A stretch of DNA of 64,000 nucleotides, taken from positions 310,001 to 374,000 of the forward strand of contig NZ_CP116398.1 of NCBI RefSeq assembly GCF_029643245.1, in the 5' to 3' direction. Below the pieces are notes generated by a model that ran no database searches, was not told the origin of the DNA, and worked only from the letters and a program-made list of their open reading frames with translations. Source of the stretch: Methylomonas sp. EFPC3. Its GTDB lineage: Bacteria > Pseudomonadota > Gammaproteobacteria > Methylococcales > Methylomonadaceae. Below, piece after piece: positions 53,136-63,025 of the stretch; the first letter of the stretch is position 1, and every line of letters begins with the position of its first letter. The position numbers were made by a program, and so were the translations under genes.

Positions 53136-54695
53136 TCAATGCCGAAAATGGCGCATGCCGGTCAATACCATCGCAATATTGTGCTCGTCCGCCGCGGCGA
53201 TTACTTCGGCGTCGCGCATCGAGCCACCGGGGTGTATCACAGCTGTAATCCCGGCCGCCGCCGCGGCGTCAATCCCGTCTCGGAACGGAAAAAACGCGTC
53301 GGAAGCCATCACCGAACCGGCGACTTCCAGTCCTTCGTCTGCGGCTTTGATGCCGGCGATCTTGGCGGAATAGACCCGGCTCATTTGGCCGGCGCCTACG
53401 CCGATGGTTCGGCCGTGTTTGCCGTAAACGATGGCATTGGATTTGACAAATTTGGCGACTTTCCAGACGAACAACAAGTCGGCCAACTCTTGTTCGGTCG
53501 GCGCGCGCTTACTGACGATTTTTAAGTCCGCGGCAGTGATGTTGCCGGTATCTCTGTCTTGAACCAGCAGGCCGCCGCCGACCCGTTTGAAATCGAATTG
53601 GCCATCATCAATTTCACTCCAATATCCGCACTCCAAAACGCGGATATTGGGCTTCTTGGCCAGAGCCGCCCTGGCGTCGGCAGCAATTGCCGGGGCGATA
53701 ATCACTTCCACGAACTGGCGGCCGATTAGTTCCGCAGCGGTGGATGGGTCCAGTTCGCGATTGAAGGCGATGATGCCGCCGAACGCGGAGGTGGGGTCGG
53801 TTGCATAGGCGAGGTTATAGGCCTCGAAAATATCTTTACCAATCGCAACGCCGCAGGGATTGGCGTGTTTAACAATCACGCAGGCCGGCTGGTCGGAAAA
53901 GGCTTTAACGCATTCTAACGCCGCATCGGCGTCGGCAATGTTGTTGTAGGACAGTTCCTTACCTTGTAACTGTCTGGCGGCGGCGATGCTGCCGGCAGAA
54001 GGTGTTTTTTCCCGGTAAAAAGCGGCGTTTTGATGCGGGTTTTCACCGTAGCGCATGGTTTGCAAGCGCTGAAATTGCAGGTTGAGCGTATCCGGAAAGC
54101 CGCTGTCGATGATGTTTCCTAAATAAACCGAGATCGCCGTGTCGTAGCGTGCAGTATGTTCAAAGCTTTTCAGCGCCAGTTTGAAGCGGCGTTCGTGACT
54201 TAAGGTGACGTTACCGGTTTGCAGTTCTTCGAGAATGGTCGAGTAATCGGCCGGGTCAACCACAACTGCGACATCCTCGTGATTCTTGGCCGCGGCGCGG
54301 ATCATGGTCGGGCCGCCAATGTCGATATTTTCAATTGCAGTATTCAGATCGCAATCGGGTTTGGCAACGGTTTGTTCGAACGGATAAAGATTCACGATCA
54401 CCATGTCGATCGGCTGGATGCCGTTTTCTGTCATAACGGTGTCGTCAATTCCACGTCGGCCCAATATGCCACCGTGTACTTTGGGGTGAAGCGTTTTGAC
54501 ACGGCCGTCCATCATCTCCGGAAAGCCTGTGTAGTCCGAGACTTCCCGGACGGCAATGTTGTGCTCGGCCAACAATTTCGCAGTGCCGCCGGTGGATAGT
54601 AATTCGACTCCCAGGCCGTTCAGGCCGCGGCAAAATTCCAAGATGCCGGTTTTGTCGGAGACGCTGACCAACGCACGGGTCACTTTTTTGTTCAT
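53136..54695 (-). CDS. purH: Bifunctional AICAR formyltransferase/IMP cyclohydrolase
   Basis: 519 residues, normal length. The N-terminal IMP cyclohydrolase (MGS-like fold) shows [16 protein letters not shown] and [11 protein letters not shown]. The C-terminal transformylase has [15 protein letters not shown] with the catalytic Lys-His pair, and [13 protein letters not shown] near the end. It carries out the last two steps of IMP synthesis. The ATG at 54695 has a GAGG site. Upstream, 32 bases after fis, is a run of eight C and six T on the coding strand. Confidence 0.97.
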   Translation of the reverse strand: MNKKVTRALVSVSDKTGILEFCRGLNGLGVELLSTGGTAKLLAEHNIAVREVSDYTGFPEMMDGRVKTLHPKVHGGILGRRGIDDTVMTENGIQPIDMVIVNLYPFEQTVAKPDCDLNTAIENIDIGGPTMIRAAAKNHEDVAVVVDPADYSTILEELQTGNVTLSHERRFKLALKSFEHTARYDTAISVYLGNIIDSGFPDTLNLQFQRLQTMRYGENPHQNAAFYREKTPSAGSIAAARQLQGKELSYNNIADADAALECVKAFSDQPACVIVKHANPCGVAIGKDIFEAYNLAYATDPTSAFGGIIAFNRELDPSTAAELIGRQFVEVIIAPAIAADARAALAKKPNIRVLECGYWSEIDDGQFDFKRVGGGLLVQDRDTGNITAADLKIVSKRAPTEQELADLLFVWKVAKFVKSNAIVYGKHGRTIGVGAGQMSRVYSAKIAGIKAADEGLEVAGSVMASDAFFPFRDGIDAAAAAGITAVIHPGGSMRDAEVIAAADEHNIAMVLTGMRHFRH

Positions 54696-54727
54696 GCAAA
54701 CCTCAAAAAAGGGGGGGGAAGAAAATG

Positions 54728-54991
54728 TTAACTAATGCCGTAATGTTCCAGCTTTTTTCGCAGGGTGCTGCGGCTAAGGCCTAAGATGACCGCTGCTTTG
54801 CTTTGGTTGAAATCGCAGTATTTCAGAGTGGTTTCCAACAGCGGTTTCTCGACTTCCGCCAAAACCAGATTGTAGAGGCCGGAGGAGTCGTGACCGTTAA
54901 GGTGCTTGAAGTACTCTTCAACGCAATCTCGGACATGGTCTGAAAGGGTGCGGTCGCAGCCGTTATCTTTGGAAGGGGGTGGTGTTACCAT
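54728..54991 (-). CDS. fis: DNA-binding protein Fis
   Basis: 87 residues. The C-terminal helix-turn-helix [20 protein letters not shown] is the Fis signature and the N-terminal part forms the dimer helices. The N terminus is short of the E. coli beta-hairpin arm sequence, as in many non-enteric Fis proteins. It is a nucleoid protein and transcription regulator. Its ATG follows the dusB stop with no gap, the classic dusB-fis arrangement, so expression is coupled to dusB. Confidence 0.95.
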   Translation of the reverse strand: MVTPPPSKDNGCDRTLSDHVRDCVEEYFKHLNGHDSSGLYNLVLAEVEKPLLETTLKYCDFNQSKAAVILGLSRSTLRKKLEHYGIS

Positions 54992-55969
54992 CTAGGCCGC
55001 TCTTGATGAAATTAAATTAAAAGATGCGTCGACCAGTTTAAGTTGCAGCTTGGTGTCCTGAGCCTGGTTGATCGCCGCTTTTTGAGCGGCCGGCAAAGTG
55101 CCGAGACGATCGAAATACCAGCCAATGTGCTTGCGAGCGATTCTAACACCACTGTCTTCGCCGTAGAAACTGTATAAATTCTCCAAGTGTCGAACTATGA
55201 GGGTTTTGATTTCGGTCAAACTAGGCGGTATCGCGGATGTACCCTGCAGGCTTGCCGTGATTTCATGGAAAATCCAGGGGCGGCCTTGGGCAGCGCGGCC
55301 GATCATGATGGCGTCGGCTCCGGTGTAATCCAGGACTTGTTTGGCTTTCGCTGCGCTATCAATGTCGCCGTTGGCGATGATTGGAATTTTGCTTACTTGT
55401 TTTACGCTTTTGATAGTGTCGTATTCGGCATGGCCTTCGAATTTACAGGCTCTGCTGCGGCCGTGTATGGTTAGAGCTTGAATGCCGGTTTGCTCGGCGA
55501 TTCGGGCAATCCGCAATGCATTGCGATTCTGCGGATCCCAGCCGGTTCGAATTTTCAAAGTGACCGGAATCTCAACTGCGGCGACCACTGCGTCCAGAAT
55601 TCGGGCCACCAGATCTTCGTCTCTGAGTAGCGCCGAACCGGCGGCGGTCGAGCAGACTTTTTTGGCGGGGCAGCCCATGTTGATATCGATGATTTGCGCA
55701 CCGCGTTGCTGGTTGAGCCTCGCGGCGGCGGCCATCTGCGCAGGATCGGCGCCTAAAATTTGCACAGAGCGTAAGCCGGCTTCCCCAGCACGGTCGGCTT
55801 TTTTTAAGGTCCGGGGATGATTTTGCAGGGTGTTGTTCGAAATCAACATCTCCGATACGACCAGACCGGCACCGAACTCGCTGCACAGTTGCCGGAAAGG
55901 TTTATCGGTTATGCCCGCCATCGGGGCTAACAGGACATTGTTGGGGAGTTGATAAGGGCCGATCTTCAT
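54992..55969 (-). CDS. dusB: tRNA-dihydrouridine synthase B
   Basis: 325 residues, a flavin TIM-barrel. Motifs: LLAPMAGITDKPFRQLC at the N terminus, the catalytic Cys in NMGCPAKKVCSTAAGSALL (~100), the His/Lys-containing ALTIHGRSRACKFEG and the phosphate-binding IMIGRAAQGRPWIF. It reduces uridines in the tRNA D-loop. It is followed directly by fis. The 220-base region upstream (55970-56189) is shared with the divergent cysC operon and should hold both promoters. Confidence 0.96.
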   Translation of the reverse strand: MKIGPYQLPNNVLLAPMAGITDKPFRQLCSEFGAGLVVSEMLISNNTLQNHPRTLKKADRAGEAGLRSVQILGADPAQMAAAARLNQQRGAQIIDINMGCPAKKVCSTAAGSALLRDEDLVARILDAVVAAVEIPVTLKIRTGWDPQNRNALRIARIAEQTGIQALTIHGRSRACKFEGHAEYDTIKSVKQVSKIPIIANGDIDSAAKAKQVLDYTGADAIMIGRAAQGRPWIFHEITASLQGTSAIPPSLTEIKTLIVRHLENLYSFYGEDSGVRIARKHIGWYFDRLGTLPAAQKAAINQAQDTKLQLKLVDASFNLISSRAA

Positions 55970-56189
55970 GGAGCGCCGGGCTAGCCGAAAAGGCAGAAAA
56001 TGATACCCTAAAATCGGTAGGATGGAGAAGCCGGGATTGCCGGGGCGCTAATTGCGAGTGGTTGCCCGAGTCTGCCGCTGGAGGGTAGTCTGGGGAATTC
56101 GAATTTTGTTAAGCATGCTCCCGGGCGTTCGCAGCTTCAGATCAACTGGAACGGATTAATCAACGCGTCGCAGGAGGACGCAAATAGAT

Positions 56190-56819
56190 ATGGAATATGA
56201 GAACAAACAAGTGGTCTGGCATCGGGCAGCGATTAGCCGGCAGAACAGGGAGGCGCTGAATGGGCATCGGTCGGCAATTTTGTGGTTTACCGGCTTGTCA
56301 GGAGCTGGTAAGTCGACGTTGGCACACGCCGTTGAGGAGCGTTTGTACTTGATGGGGTGTCGTACTTTTGTTTTGGATGGCGACAACGTCCGACAGGGTC
56401 TGTGCGCGGACCTTGGATTCAGCGACCAGGATCGTAGGGAAAATATTCGGCGCATCGCCGAAGTTGCCAAATTGATGCTGGAGTCCGGAGTCATAACGTT
56501 GACGGCGTTTATATCGCCGTTTCGGGCGGAACGCTTGCAGGCACGTAATTTGGTCGCCGCGGCTGATTTTATCGAAATATATTGCCGATGTGATCTGGCT
56601 GTCTGCGAGCGGCGCGACACCAAGGGCTTTTACCAAAAAGCCAGGCTGGGAGAGATTAAATGGTTTACCGGAATATCGTCGCCTTACGAAGTTCCGCAAA
56701 ATCCGGATTTAATCGTGGAAACCGGCAGAGATGCCTTAGAAGAATGTGTGGACAAGGTCATGGATTTTTTGGCGGCAAAAGGGGTGATCCATCCGTTGCC
56801 GGAAGGCGGTGAGCTATGA
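56190..56819 (+). CDS. cysC: Adenylylsulfate (APS) kinase
   Basis: 209 residues. P-loop [14 protein letters not shown] (~36), DGDNVRQGL (~64), and [18 protein letters not shown] (~150) are the APS kinase landmarks. It makes PAPS from APS and ATP in the cytoplasm. AGGAGG sits just before the ATG at 56190. It heads a four-gene overlapping run with a DHH phosphoesterase, a VanZ/ligase fusion and an unknown membrane protein. There is no cysDN here, so the kinase is separated from sulfate activation and may serve sulfation rather than assimilation (inference). Confidence 0.95.
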   Translation: MEYENKQVVWHRAAISRQNREALNGHRSAILWFTGLSGAGKSTLAHAVEERLYLMGCRTFVLDGDNVRQGLCADLGFSDQDRRENIRRIAEVAKLMLESGVITLTAFISPFRAERLQARNLVAAADFIEIYCRCDLAVCERRDTKGFYQKARLGEIKWFTGISSPYEVPQNPDLIVETGRDALEECVDKVMDFLAAKGVIHPLPEGGEL

Positions 56820-57769
56820 ACATCGATGTGTTTAACGGCGATGCGGATGGTATCTGTAGCCTGATTCAGTTGCGTTTGGCATATCCGCTTGAGTCGAGGC
56901 TAGTGACCGGTGTCAAGCGCGACATTGGGCTTTTAAACCGAGTTGTGGCCACCCGGGGCGACGACGTGGTGGTGTTGGATGTATCCCTGGACCGGAATCG
57001 CGCTCCGCTGTTGGGACTGCTGGCCGAGGGCGTCAGGATTTTTTACATGGATCACCATTATTCCGGAGAAATACCCGGCAATCCGTATTTGACAGCTTGG
57101 ATCGATACCGACGCTAACGTTTGCACCAGTTTATTGATGGATCGCTATTTGGGCTCGCGTTATACAGCATGGGCGATTGCCGGGGCATTTGGCGACAATT
57201 TACGCGGCGCCGCTTGCGAATTGGCCAAGCAGTTGAACATATCGGCGCGGGAATTGCATGATCTGGAGCAGTTGGGGGTCTGTGTCAATTACAACGGCTA
57301 CGGCAACGATATTTCTGATCTGCACATGGCGCCAGATTTGTTATACCAAGAGCTGAAAAACTACTGCTCGCCGCTGACTTTTATTTCTGAAAAGTTCGAA
57401 TTGTACCGGCAACTATGCGACGGTTATTTTAGCGATTTAAACTTAGCCAATGACGCCGATGTGGAATATGTAACCAGTAAAGTTGCCGTTTATGTGTTGC
57501 CTAACGAAAAATGGGCTCGTAGGGTAAGTGGCGTGTGGGCAAATGCTTTGACTAATCAATATCCGGATAGGGCGCATGCTGTGTTGACACTCAATGGTGT
57601 GGGGGGGTACCAGGTTAGTTTGCGGGCCCCTTTGGTAAACAAATGGGGAGCAGACCTGGTGTGTGCTCAATTTGGCGGGGGAGGGCGTAAAGCCGCTGCC
57701 GGTATCGATAATTTGCCAGGAAATGAATTGAAACGATTTGTCGACGTGATGGTAAATCAATTTCTATGA
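56816..57769 (+). CDS. DHH-family phosphoesterase
   Basis: A 317-residue DHH/DHHA1-type protein. Metal ligands can be read: NGDADGICS (~7-15), VVLDVSLD (~58), the MDHH motif (~77) and [10 protein letters not shown] (~121). The DHHA1 Gly-rich motif is [11 protein letters not shown], with Arg where many members have His. Such enzymes cut small phosphodiesters or remove phosphate from PAP. Next to cysC, hydrolysis of the PAP left after sulfotransfer is an attractive role, but this is inference. The ATG overlaps the cysC stop and the 3' end overlaps the next gene. Confidence 0.85.
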   Translation: MNIDVFNGDADGICSLIQLRLAYPLESRLVTGVKRDIGLLNRVVATRGDDVVVLDVSLDRNRAPLLGLLAEGVRIFYMDHHYSGEIPGNPYLTAWIDTDANVCTSLLMDRYLGSRYTAWAIAGAFGDNLRGAACELAKQLNISARELHDLEQLGVCVNYNGYGNDISDLHMAPDLLYQELKNYCSPLTFISEKFELYRQLCDGYFSDLNLANDADVEYVTSKVAVYVLPNEKWARRVSGVWANALTNQYPDRAHAVLTLNGVGGYQVSLRAPLVNKWGADLVCAQFGGGGRKAAAGIDNLPGNELKRFVDVMVNQFL

Positions 57770-60700
57770 CTTTGTTGTTATATTATGTTTTTTTTATAGT
57801 TTACGGCAGTCTGATACCGTTTGATTTTAATGGCTACACTTTTGAGCAAGCTTGCAGAGTATTTGGCAATATACCTTGGCTGGCCTTGGGGATGTATTCC
57901 AGGGCTGACTGGATAGCCAATATCTTGCTCTATATCCCGTTCTCATATTTGCTGGCAAATGCGTTGGCTGGTAAGAGCAGTCCGGCTTCTTATCGACTGT
58001 TGGCTGTTGTGATTGCGGTGTTGCTTGGGTTCGTCCTTGCATTAGCTATCGAGTTTTGTCAGGTATTTTTTCCGCCGCGGACGGTGTCGCTAAACGACTT
58101 GTTAGCCGAAACCCTCGGCTTGTTTATCGGGTCCGGTTTATGGCTAATTGTCGGTGGTAAAGTCGACGAGTTGTTTAAATCGATTGTGAATAATAGCCGC
58201 CAATCGCAGTCGGCATTTATTACGCTCTACACGGTTTTTTACCTGTTCTTGAGTTTTTTTCCGTTCGACTTTGTTACCTCTGCGGATGAGCTTCATAAAA
58301 GTATTTCGGCAAAATCCATAGGATTTTTTTCTGGAATCGTAGATGGCGATGGTGTCGTCTTTGTTTTAAAGGCGTGTTTAGAGGTTTTTGCCGCTGTACC
58401 GCTCGGTTTCTTTATAGCCAGTAAGTTTTTTTGCCGTAGAATCGGAAATGTTTTTTTATTGGCATTCTCGGTTTCGGCTTTGTTGGAAGTATTGCAGTTA
58501 TTGCTGATTACCGGCACTTTTCAGGGGGTATCGATAATAGCCAGAGGCGCGGGAGTTTGCTTCGGTGCATGCGCAGCAAACGGCAAATTGAATTTGAATC
58601 TAAAATCGCTACGAATTGAGTTTTTACGGTTTTTGCCAATTGTCTTTTTTATCTATTTGGTTGTTGTGTTATCGGTGAACGGTTGGTCACTCGCTAGTTT
58701 TACCGGCTATCAGAATGGCTTAGCCAAAATAGCTCAAATTAACTGGTTGCCCTTTTACTATCATTATTATGTTACCGAAGCGGTTGCCTTAACCAGCGTT
58801 ATGTACGTCGTGGTAACTTACCTGCCGCTAGGAGTGGGATACGCATTTATAGAGAAGCGTTTAAACGTAAGTTATATCGTAGTTGCTGCCGTATTTTTGG
58901 CTTTGTTAGTTGAATTTGGGAAGTTGTTTTTTTCAGTTAAACATCCCGATCCTTCTAATTTTCTAATTGCCGGATTTTCTGCCTATTTTGGATTCTACAT
59001 TGTAAATGTCTTTAAGTATGCTGAATATGGCAATTTTTCCGGATCGGTAAAAAATGGGAATATGAGAAATACTCAGGCTCAAATAGCGTATCAAAGCTTT
59101 GGCAGTTTAGACGCTACAGATGGTGCAGAAAATCAAGTCGTTCTATCGACTCCCCGTTCGAATACGGACTATAGTTATGGGCAATCTAATACCTTAGGAA
59201 AGTCGATCGCCTTGGCAGTTCTTTTTTTCGTGTTTTGGAAAGCGGGAAGTCTGCCGGCATTTACCTTGCAGATTGTTGCGTTTTTAGTGGCTTACGCAAC
59301 AGCGGTATGGCTTATGCCTCAAGCGTGGTTAGTTTTATTACCGACGATTGTGCCTTTGATCGATTTGTCGCCTTTCAGTGGTCGTTTCTTCTTCGCGGAA
59401 GTCGATTTAGTTGTTCTGACGACTTTCGCGGTCAGCCTGCTGAGAAATCGATGGGTATTAAGGGATAGTGATGTACCCGGAGGATTGTGGGTTTTGACGA
59501 TGTTGCTAGTTTCTTCGTTGTTAATAAGTTTGTTGGCCGGACTATACCCGTTTGACACGGTCGATGATAATTCGTTTATTAACTACTATAGCCGCTATAA
59601 CGCCCTACGTGTTTTCAGAGGCTTTTTTTGGGCATTGATTCTTTTTCCTGTTTTGGTTTTTAGTTTAAAGCGTATTAATAAAGCGCGAGAATATTTATGT
59701 TCGGGTATTCTGTTGGGCTTGTTAGTTGTCTGTTTGGTGGCGATTTGGGAAAGATTTTTGTATTCAGGTTTATTTAACTACGATACCGACTTTAGGATTA
59801 CAGCGAGTTTTGCCAGTATGCATACCGGCGGCGGGCATATTGATGAGTATTTGGTACTAGTGGTTCCGTTCATCGCAACTCAGTTTTTCGGTAAACAGAA
59901 AGCGTTTCGATCGGTTTTCGCCTTGGTATTATTGACGTTAAGTGCATATACTATATTGGTTACATTTTCCCGGGGGCCGTATATTGCCTTTATGGTTGAG
60001 GCCGTTTTACTGTGTGTATTGTTTTATACTTCCGTAAGAAGCAATGTCCGCTATCGATTGGGTTTTATTTTGGCTGTTGCTGTGGCGATTACCGTTTTAT
60101 TAGGACTGTCCGTACCTGTTTTGAAGGGGGATTTCATCCAGAAACGTTTTAGTCAAGTCGAACAAGATTACTATATCAGGACATCCCATTGGTTGGACGC
60201 TATAAATATGATGGATTCTGGAATTGCGACTAGTCTTTTCGGAATGGGATTAGGTAGTTATCCAAGAACCTACTTTTGGCGAAATTCCGAGAATACTATT
60301 CCGGCAACGTATTCTCTCGCCACAGAGGGTGACGGGCATTATTTAAAGCTGGGCGGTGGAGACTCGCTATATGTCGAGCAAAGGGTACCGGTTGCGCCCG
60401 ATACTGAATACAAACTCAGTTTCGAGGCTCGAAGTGAGTCCTCTAATGCAATGCTAACAATTCCGATTTGCGAGAAAGCGCTTTTATACTCGTTTGATTG
60501 TATTTGGGACTCTTTTAACTTAGCAGGTACAGGCAATTGGCAAAAATTCGAAAAAATTGTCAAGGTTACGAGTATTGGTGCTCCGAAAGGAAAATTAACT
60601 GGAACTTTGTCGAAGCGCGCGACGAAGTTAGGTCTTTATAACGGCATAAGTCAAACAGTATTGGATGTAAGAAATGTCAGTCTGGTCGATGCGGAAGGAA

Positions 60701-61041
60701 ACGATTTAGTTAAAAATGGCGGTTTTTCGCACGGATTCGATTATTGGTTTTTTTCTACCGATAATCACTTGCCTTGGCACATTAAAAACATCTGGGTCCA
60801 GATGTTTTTCGATCTCGGCTGGTTCGGGCTTCTTGTTTTCAGTTGTTTTGTCACTTATATCTTGATTCAAAGTTTTAAAAGTGCAGTTTTGGGTGATAGG
60901 TTTAGCTTAGCCGCAACGAGTGGGTTAGTCGGTTTTTTGGTGGTGGGCGTAGTCGATAGTCCTTTTGACGAACCGCGGCTAACTTTTATGTTTTTATTGG
61001 TATGTTGGTTTTCGATTCTCAGTAGAGCGAATAATGCGTAA
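57766..61041 (+). CDS. VanZ-like/O-antigen-ligase fusion with an inserted beta-rich domain
   Basis: A 1091-residue multi-pass protein. Residues 1-~140 are a VanZ-type module (SLIPFDFNGYTFEQA, ADWIANILLYIPFSYLLA, TVSLNDLLAETLGLFIG). Two further VanZ-like modules seem to follow at ~150-280 (FFPFDF) and ~300-420. From ~470 it resembles Wzy/WaaL ligases, with TFSRGPYIAF at ~733. A periplasmic loop at ~850-1000 carries a beta-rich, carbohydrate-binding-like domain (VAPDTEYKLSFEARS) before WHIKNIWVQMFFDLGWFGLL. It may polymerise or ligate a glycan at the outer face of the inner membrane. The gene is visibly AT-rich. It overlaps both neighbours. Confidence 0.82.
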   Translation: MTLLLYYVFFIVYGSLIPFDFNGYTFEQACRVFGNIPWLALGMYSRADWIANILLYIPFSYLLANALAGKSSPASYRLLAVVIAVLLGFVLALAIEFCQVFFPPRTVSLNDLLAETLGLFIGSGLWLIVGGKVDELFKSIVNNSRQSQSAFITLYTVFYLFLSFFPFDFVTSADELHKSISAKSIGFFSGIVDGDGVVFVLKACLEVFAAVPLGFFIASKFFCRRIGNVFLLAFSVSALLEVLQLLLITGTFQGVSIIARGAGVCFGACAANGKLNLNLKSLRIEFLRFLPIVFFIYLVVVLSVNGWSLASFTGYQNGLAKIAQINWLPFYYHYYVTEAVALTSVMYVVVTYLPLGVGYAFIEKRLNVSYIVVAAVFLALLVEFGKLFFSVKHPDPSNFLIAGFSAYFGFYIVNVFKYAEYGNFSGSVKNGNMRNTQAQIAYQSFGSLDATDGAENQVVLSTPRSNTDYSYGQSNTLGKSIALAVLFFVFWKAGSLPAFTLQIVAFLVAYATAVWLMPQAWLVLLPTIVPLIDLSPFSGRFFFAEVDLVVLTTFAVSLLRNRWVLRDSDVPGGLWVLTMLLVSSLLISLLAGLYPFDTVDDNSFINYYSRYNALRVFRGFFWALILFPVLVFSLKRINKAREYLCSGILLGLLVVCLVAIWERFLYSGLFNYDTDFRITASFASMHTGGGHIDEYLVLVVPFIATQFFGKQKAFRSVFALVLLTLSAYTILVTFSRGPYIAFMVEAVLLCVLFYTSVRSNVRYRLGFILAVAVAITVLLGLSVPVLKGDFIQKRFSQVEQDYYIRTSHWLDAINMMDSGIATSLFGMGLGSYPRTYFWRNSENTIPATYSLATEGDGHYLKLGGGDSLYVEQRVPVAPDTEYKLSFEARSESSNAMLTIPICEKALLYSFDCIWDSFNLAGTGNWQKFEKIVKVTSIGAPKGKLTGTLSKRATKLGLYNGISQTVLDVRNVSLVDAEGNDLVKNGGFSHGFDYWFFSTDNHLPWHIKNIWVQMFFDLGWFGLLVFSCFVTYILIQSFKSAVLGDRFSLAATSGLVGFLVVGVVDSPFDEPRLTFMFLLVCWFSILSRANNA

Positions 61042-61960
61042 CGAGTTCTCTTCTATTCGCTCTTTAAAAATGAGTGAAGGTTTTTTTTGTCGATTAATTA
61101 AAAATATTTTTAAGAATTTTGGTGCAAAGGAAATATGGTTTTTATTCTTTATTTCGATTTCTTCCAGCCTGGAAGCGTCAACTCAGCATCCTGTGCCGGC
61201 TTCAAAACAGACTCATGAAGAAAGCAAAGCTAATAGACAGCAAGAGATTGCGATCGAGACCGAGAATGCTCAACATCCTAATAAAGAAAAACAAAATTCT
61301 TTAAGTGGAGCGGAAAGTCAGAGTTTAAATACACTAACTAAAAAAGACGCATCGCAAGTTGAGCCTTACTTGACGTTTGGTGAACTGCTGGCTAGAAATG
61401 CCGTAAAACCCTCTGTTTATCCTCGAAGTGTTGATGATAATGGCGATTTGAAAGGTTTTTTTAATGTTGAACCCTCCCTTAAAATTTCATACAGTGGAAT
61501 GCTCGACTCAGTCAGGGATGCGATAGGTGACTCTGCATATAGTAAATTGCTATGGACTTACTACGATATCAAAGAAATTGATAATTTAATTTACACAAAG
61601 ATGGCTCAATACGATTTTAGTCATAGTGTTTTTTCGGAAGGATTTCGGTCTATAAACGGACTGAATCAACAATTTGGCGCAAGTATCATGGTGAGCAATA
61701 GACTTGGGGCGCCGAATGAAAATCCTATGTTCCAGGGGGAGTTTAATAAAACGCCGTCAAACGCTGGGGGTAAAGCGGTGTTGAATATTCCGGAGCAAAG
61801 CCTGGAGAACGTGCAAAGCGACGTCCTTGAAAACAGTTATTTTGCGTTAATTCTGCGGTTTCTCACAGTAAAAAACCTGATTTACGCGATGTTGGCTACT
61901 TTTCTAGGCGGTTTGCTTTTAAGAGTCGTCAGGTTTTTTATCAAGCAGGATTTAAGTTAA
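61034..61960 (+). CDS. Unknown membrane-anchored protein, last gene of the cysC operon
   Basis: A 308-residue protein I do not recognise. A hydrophobic stretch (KEIWFLFFISISSSLEAS, ~31-48) could be a signal or anchor. A low-complexity Gln/Glu/Lys/Ser-rich segment follows (~50-105), then a folded part with ARNAVKPSVYPRSVDDNG and a C-terminal membrane helix (VKNLIYAMLATFLGGLLLRVV). Most of the protein would sit in the periplasm. An alternative start is the in-frame Met 13 residues later. It overlaps the ligase gene by 8 bases, so it is probably a partner of that protein. AT-rich like its neighbour. Confidence 0.72.
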   Translation: MRNEFSSIRSLKMSEGFFCRLIKNIFKNFGAKEIWFLFFISISSSLEASTQHPVPASKQTHEESKANRQQEIAIETENAQHPNKEKQNSLSGAESQSLNTLTKKDASQVEPYLTFGELLARNAVKPSVYPRSVDDNGDLKGFFNVEPSLKISYSGMLDSVRDAIGDSAYSKLLWTYYDIKEIDNLIYTKMAQYDFSHSVFSEGFRSINGLNQQFGASIMVSNRLGAPNENPMFQGEFNKTPSNAGGKAVLNIPEQSLENVQSDVLENSYFALILRFLTVKNLIYAMLATFLGGLLLRVVRFFIKQDLS

Positions 61961-62027
61961 ATCGTAGGAAACCGAGAATAGAAGTCGCCCAATCTGTTTC
62001 CTCAACAAATCCGGAATTTAAGTTCTA

Positions 62028-63023
62028 TTAATTTAATTCGATTTTCACATTGACTTCAAGTCCGACTGGTGCTTGAAGTGGCGACTCTGGGTCGATAAAA
62101 ACTTGAATAACGTCGATGTCTTTGCGCTCGGTTGCTGTTTTTGCGAACACGGTTTTTTTACCCATAATTTGCTTCACCAAGGACACGCGAGCGGGAATTT
62201 CTTTATCGCCTAATCCTCTGCCAAACAAAGTCGCCTTTTGGCCTGCGCGAAGCATTAATGCATAATTCTCGTCCACTTCAGCCCGCACGCGTAACTTGTT
62301 TAGGTCGCCCAATAATAATACCGGCTCCGGGCTGCTAGTCGAAAATGTCGACTCGCCGACGCGTAAGATATTTTCTAGCACGGTGCCGTCGATCGGGGCA
62401 ATCAGTAAGGTTTCGGCGAGACTTTGCTGAGCGGCTTTTAATCGGGCTTCGGCAACTGCCACTTGAGCCATGGCGGCTTGTTTGTCGACGTCGCGGACGT
62501 AGTTTGTCAGATAGCGGGTTTCCGATATTAGGCGAAGACTATCTGCTTGCTTAAGCTTGGCACTGGTTTCAGCCAGATCGCGTTCGTCTTCCGAAGCGAA
62601 TTTGCTATTTTGCAGCCGGTCGATGCGCTCGAGTTTACGGCGTGCATATTCAGCGTCCAGGGCAGATACCTTCTGCGCGCTTTTTTTGGCTTCTATTTCG
62701 TAGGGATTGATGCCTGCCATCACTTTTGCCAAATCGGCTTTGGCGGCGGTTAATTGGGCTTCCGCTACGGTCACGGCGATCTGCTCTTCGGCGTTTTTTT
62801 GAGCGGCGAGGGTATCGCCGGCCTTGACCCGTTGACCCAGTTCGACTTTATATTCGCCGAGGATTCCAGGGTGTTTGAATGCTACTCGGCGAATTTCGTT
62901 GGCAGGTTCAACGTAGCCTATGCCTTGTATCCTTCTCGGTTCTGATCCGGATTGCTCGGCTAAAAGTTGCGGACTGCCAATTGTCACCAGTAGAGCTACA
63001 AAAAATGAGGCGGGGCGTCGCAT
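62028..63023 (-). CDS. HlyD-family adaptor of an ABC exporter
   Basis: 331 residues. Signal peptide ~1-22, then GYVEPANEIRRVAFKHPGILGEYKVELGQ, the DevB/HlyD-like lipoyl half, a coiled coil (~75-200) and the second half APIDGTVLENILRVGES. The C-terminal beta-barrel includes LRVRAEVDENYALMLRAGQKA. It would link the permease encoded upstream to an outer-membrane channel. It lies two bases after the ATPase gene, so permease-ATPase-adaptor form one operon read leftward. The substrate is unknown; the EPS neighbourhood is only suggestive. Confidence 0.9.
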   Translation of the reverse strand: MRRPASFFVALLVTIGSPQLLAEQSGSEPRRIQGIGYVEPANEIRRVAFKHPGILGEYKVELGQRVKAGDTLAAQKNAEEQIAVTVAEAQLTAAKADLAKVMAGINPYEIEAKKSAQKVSALDAEYARRKLERIDRLQNSKFASEDERDLAETSAKLKQADSLRLISETRYLTNYVRDVDKQAAMAQVAVAEARLKAAQQSLAETLLIAPIDGTVLENILRVGESTFSTSSPEPVLLLGDLNKLRVRAEVDENYALMLRAGQKATLFGRGLGDKEIPARVSLVKQIMGKKTVFAKTATERKDIDVIQVFIDPESPLQAPVGLEVNVKIELN

Positions 63024-63025
63024 AT

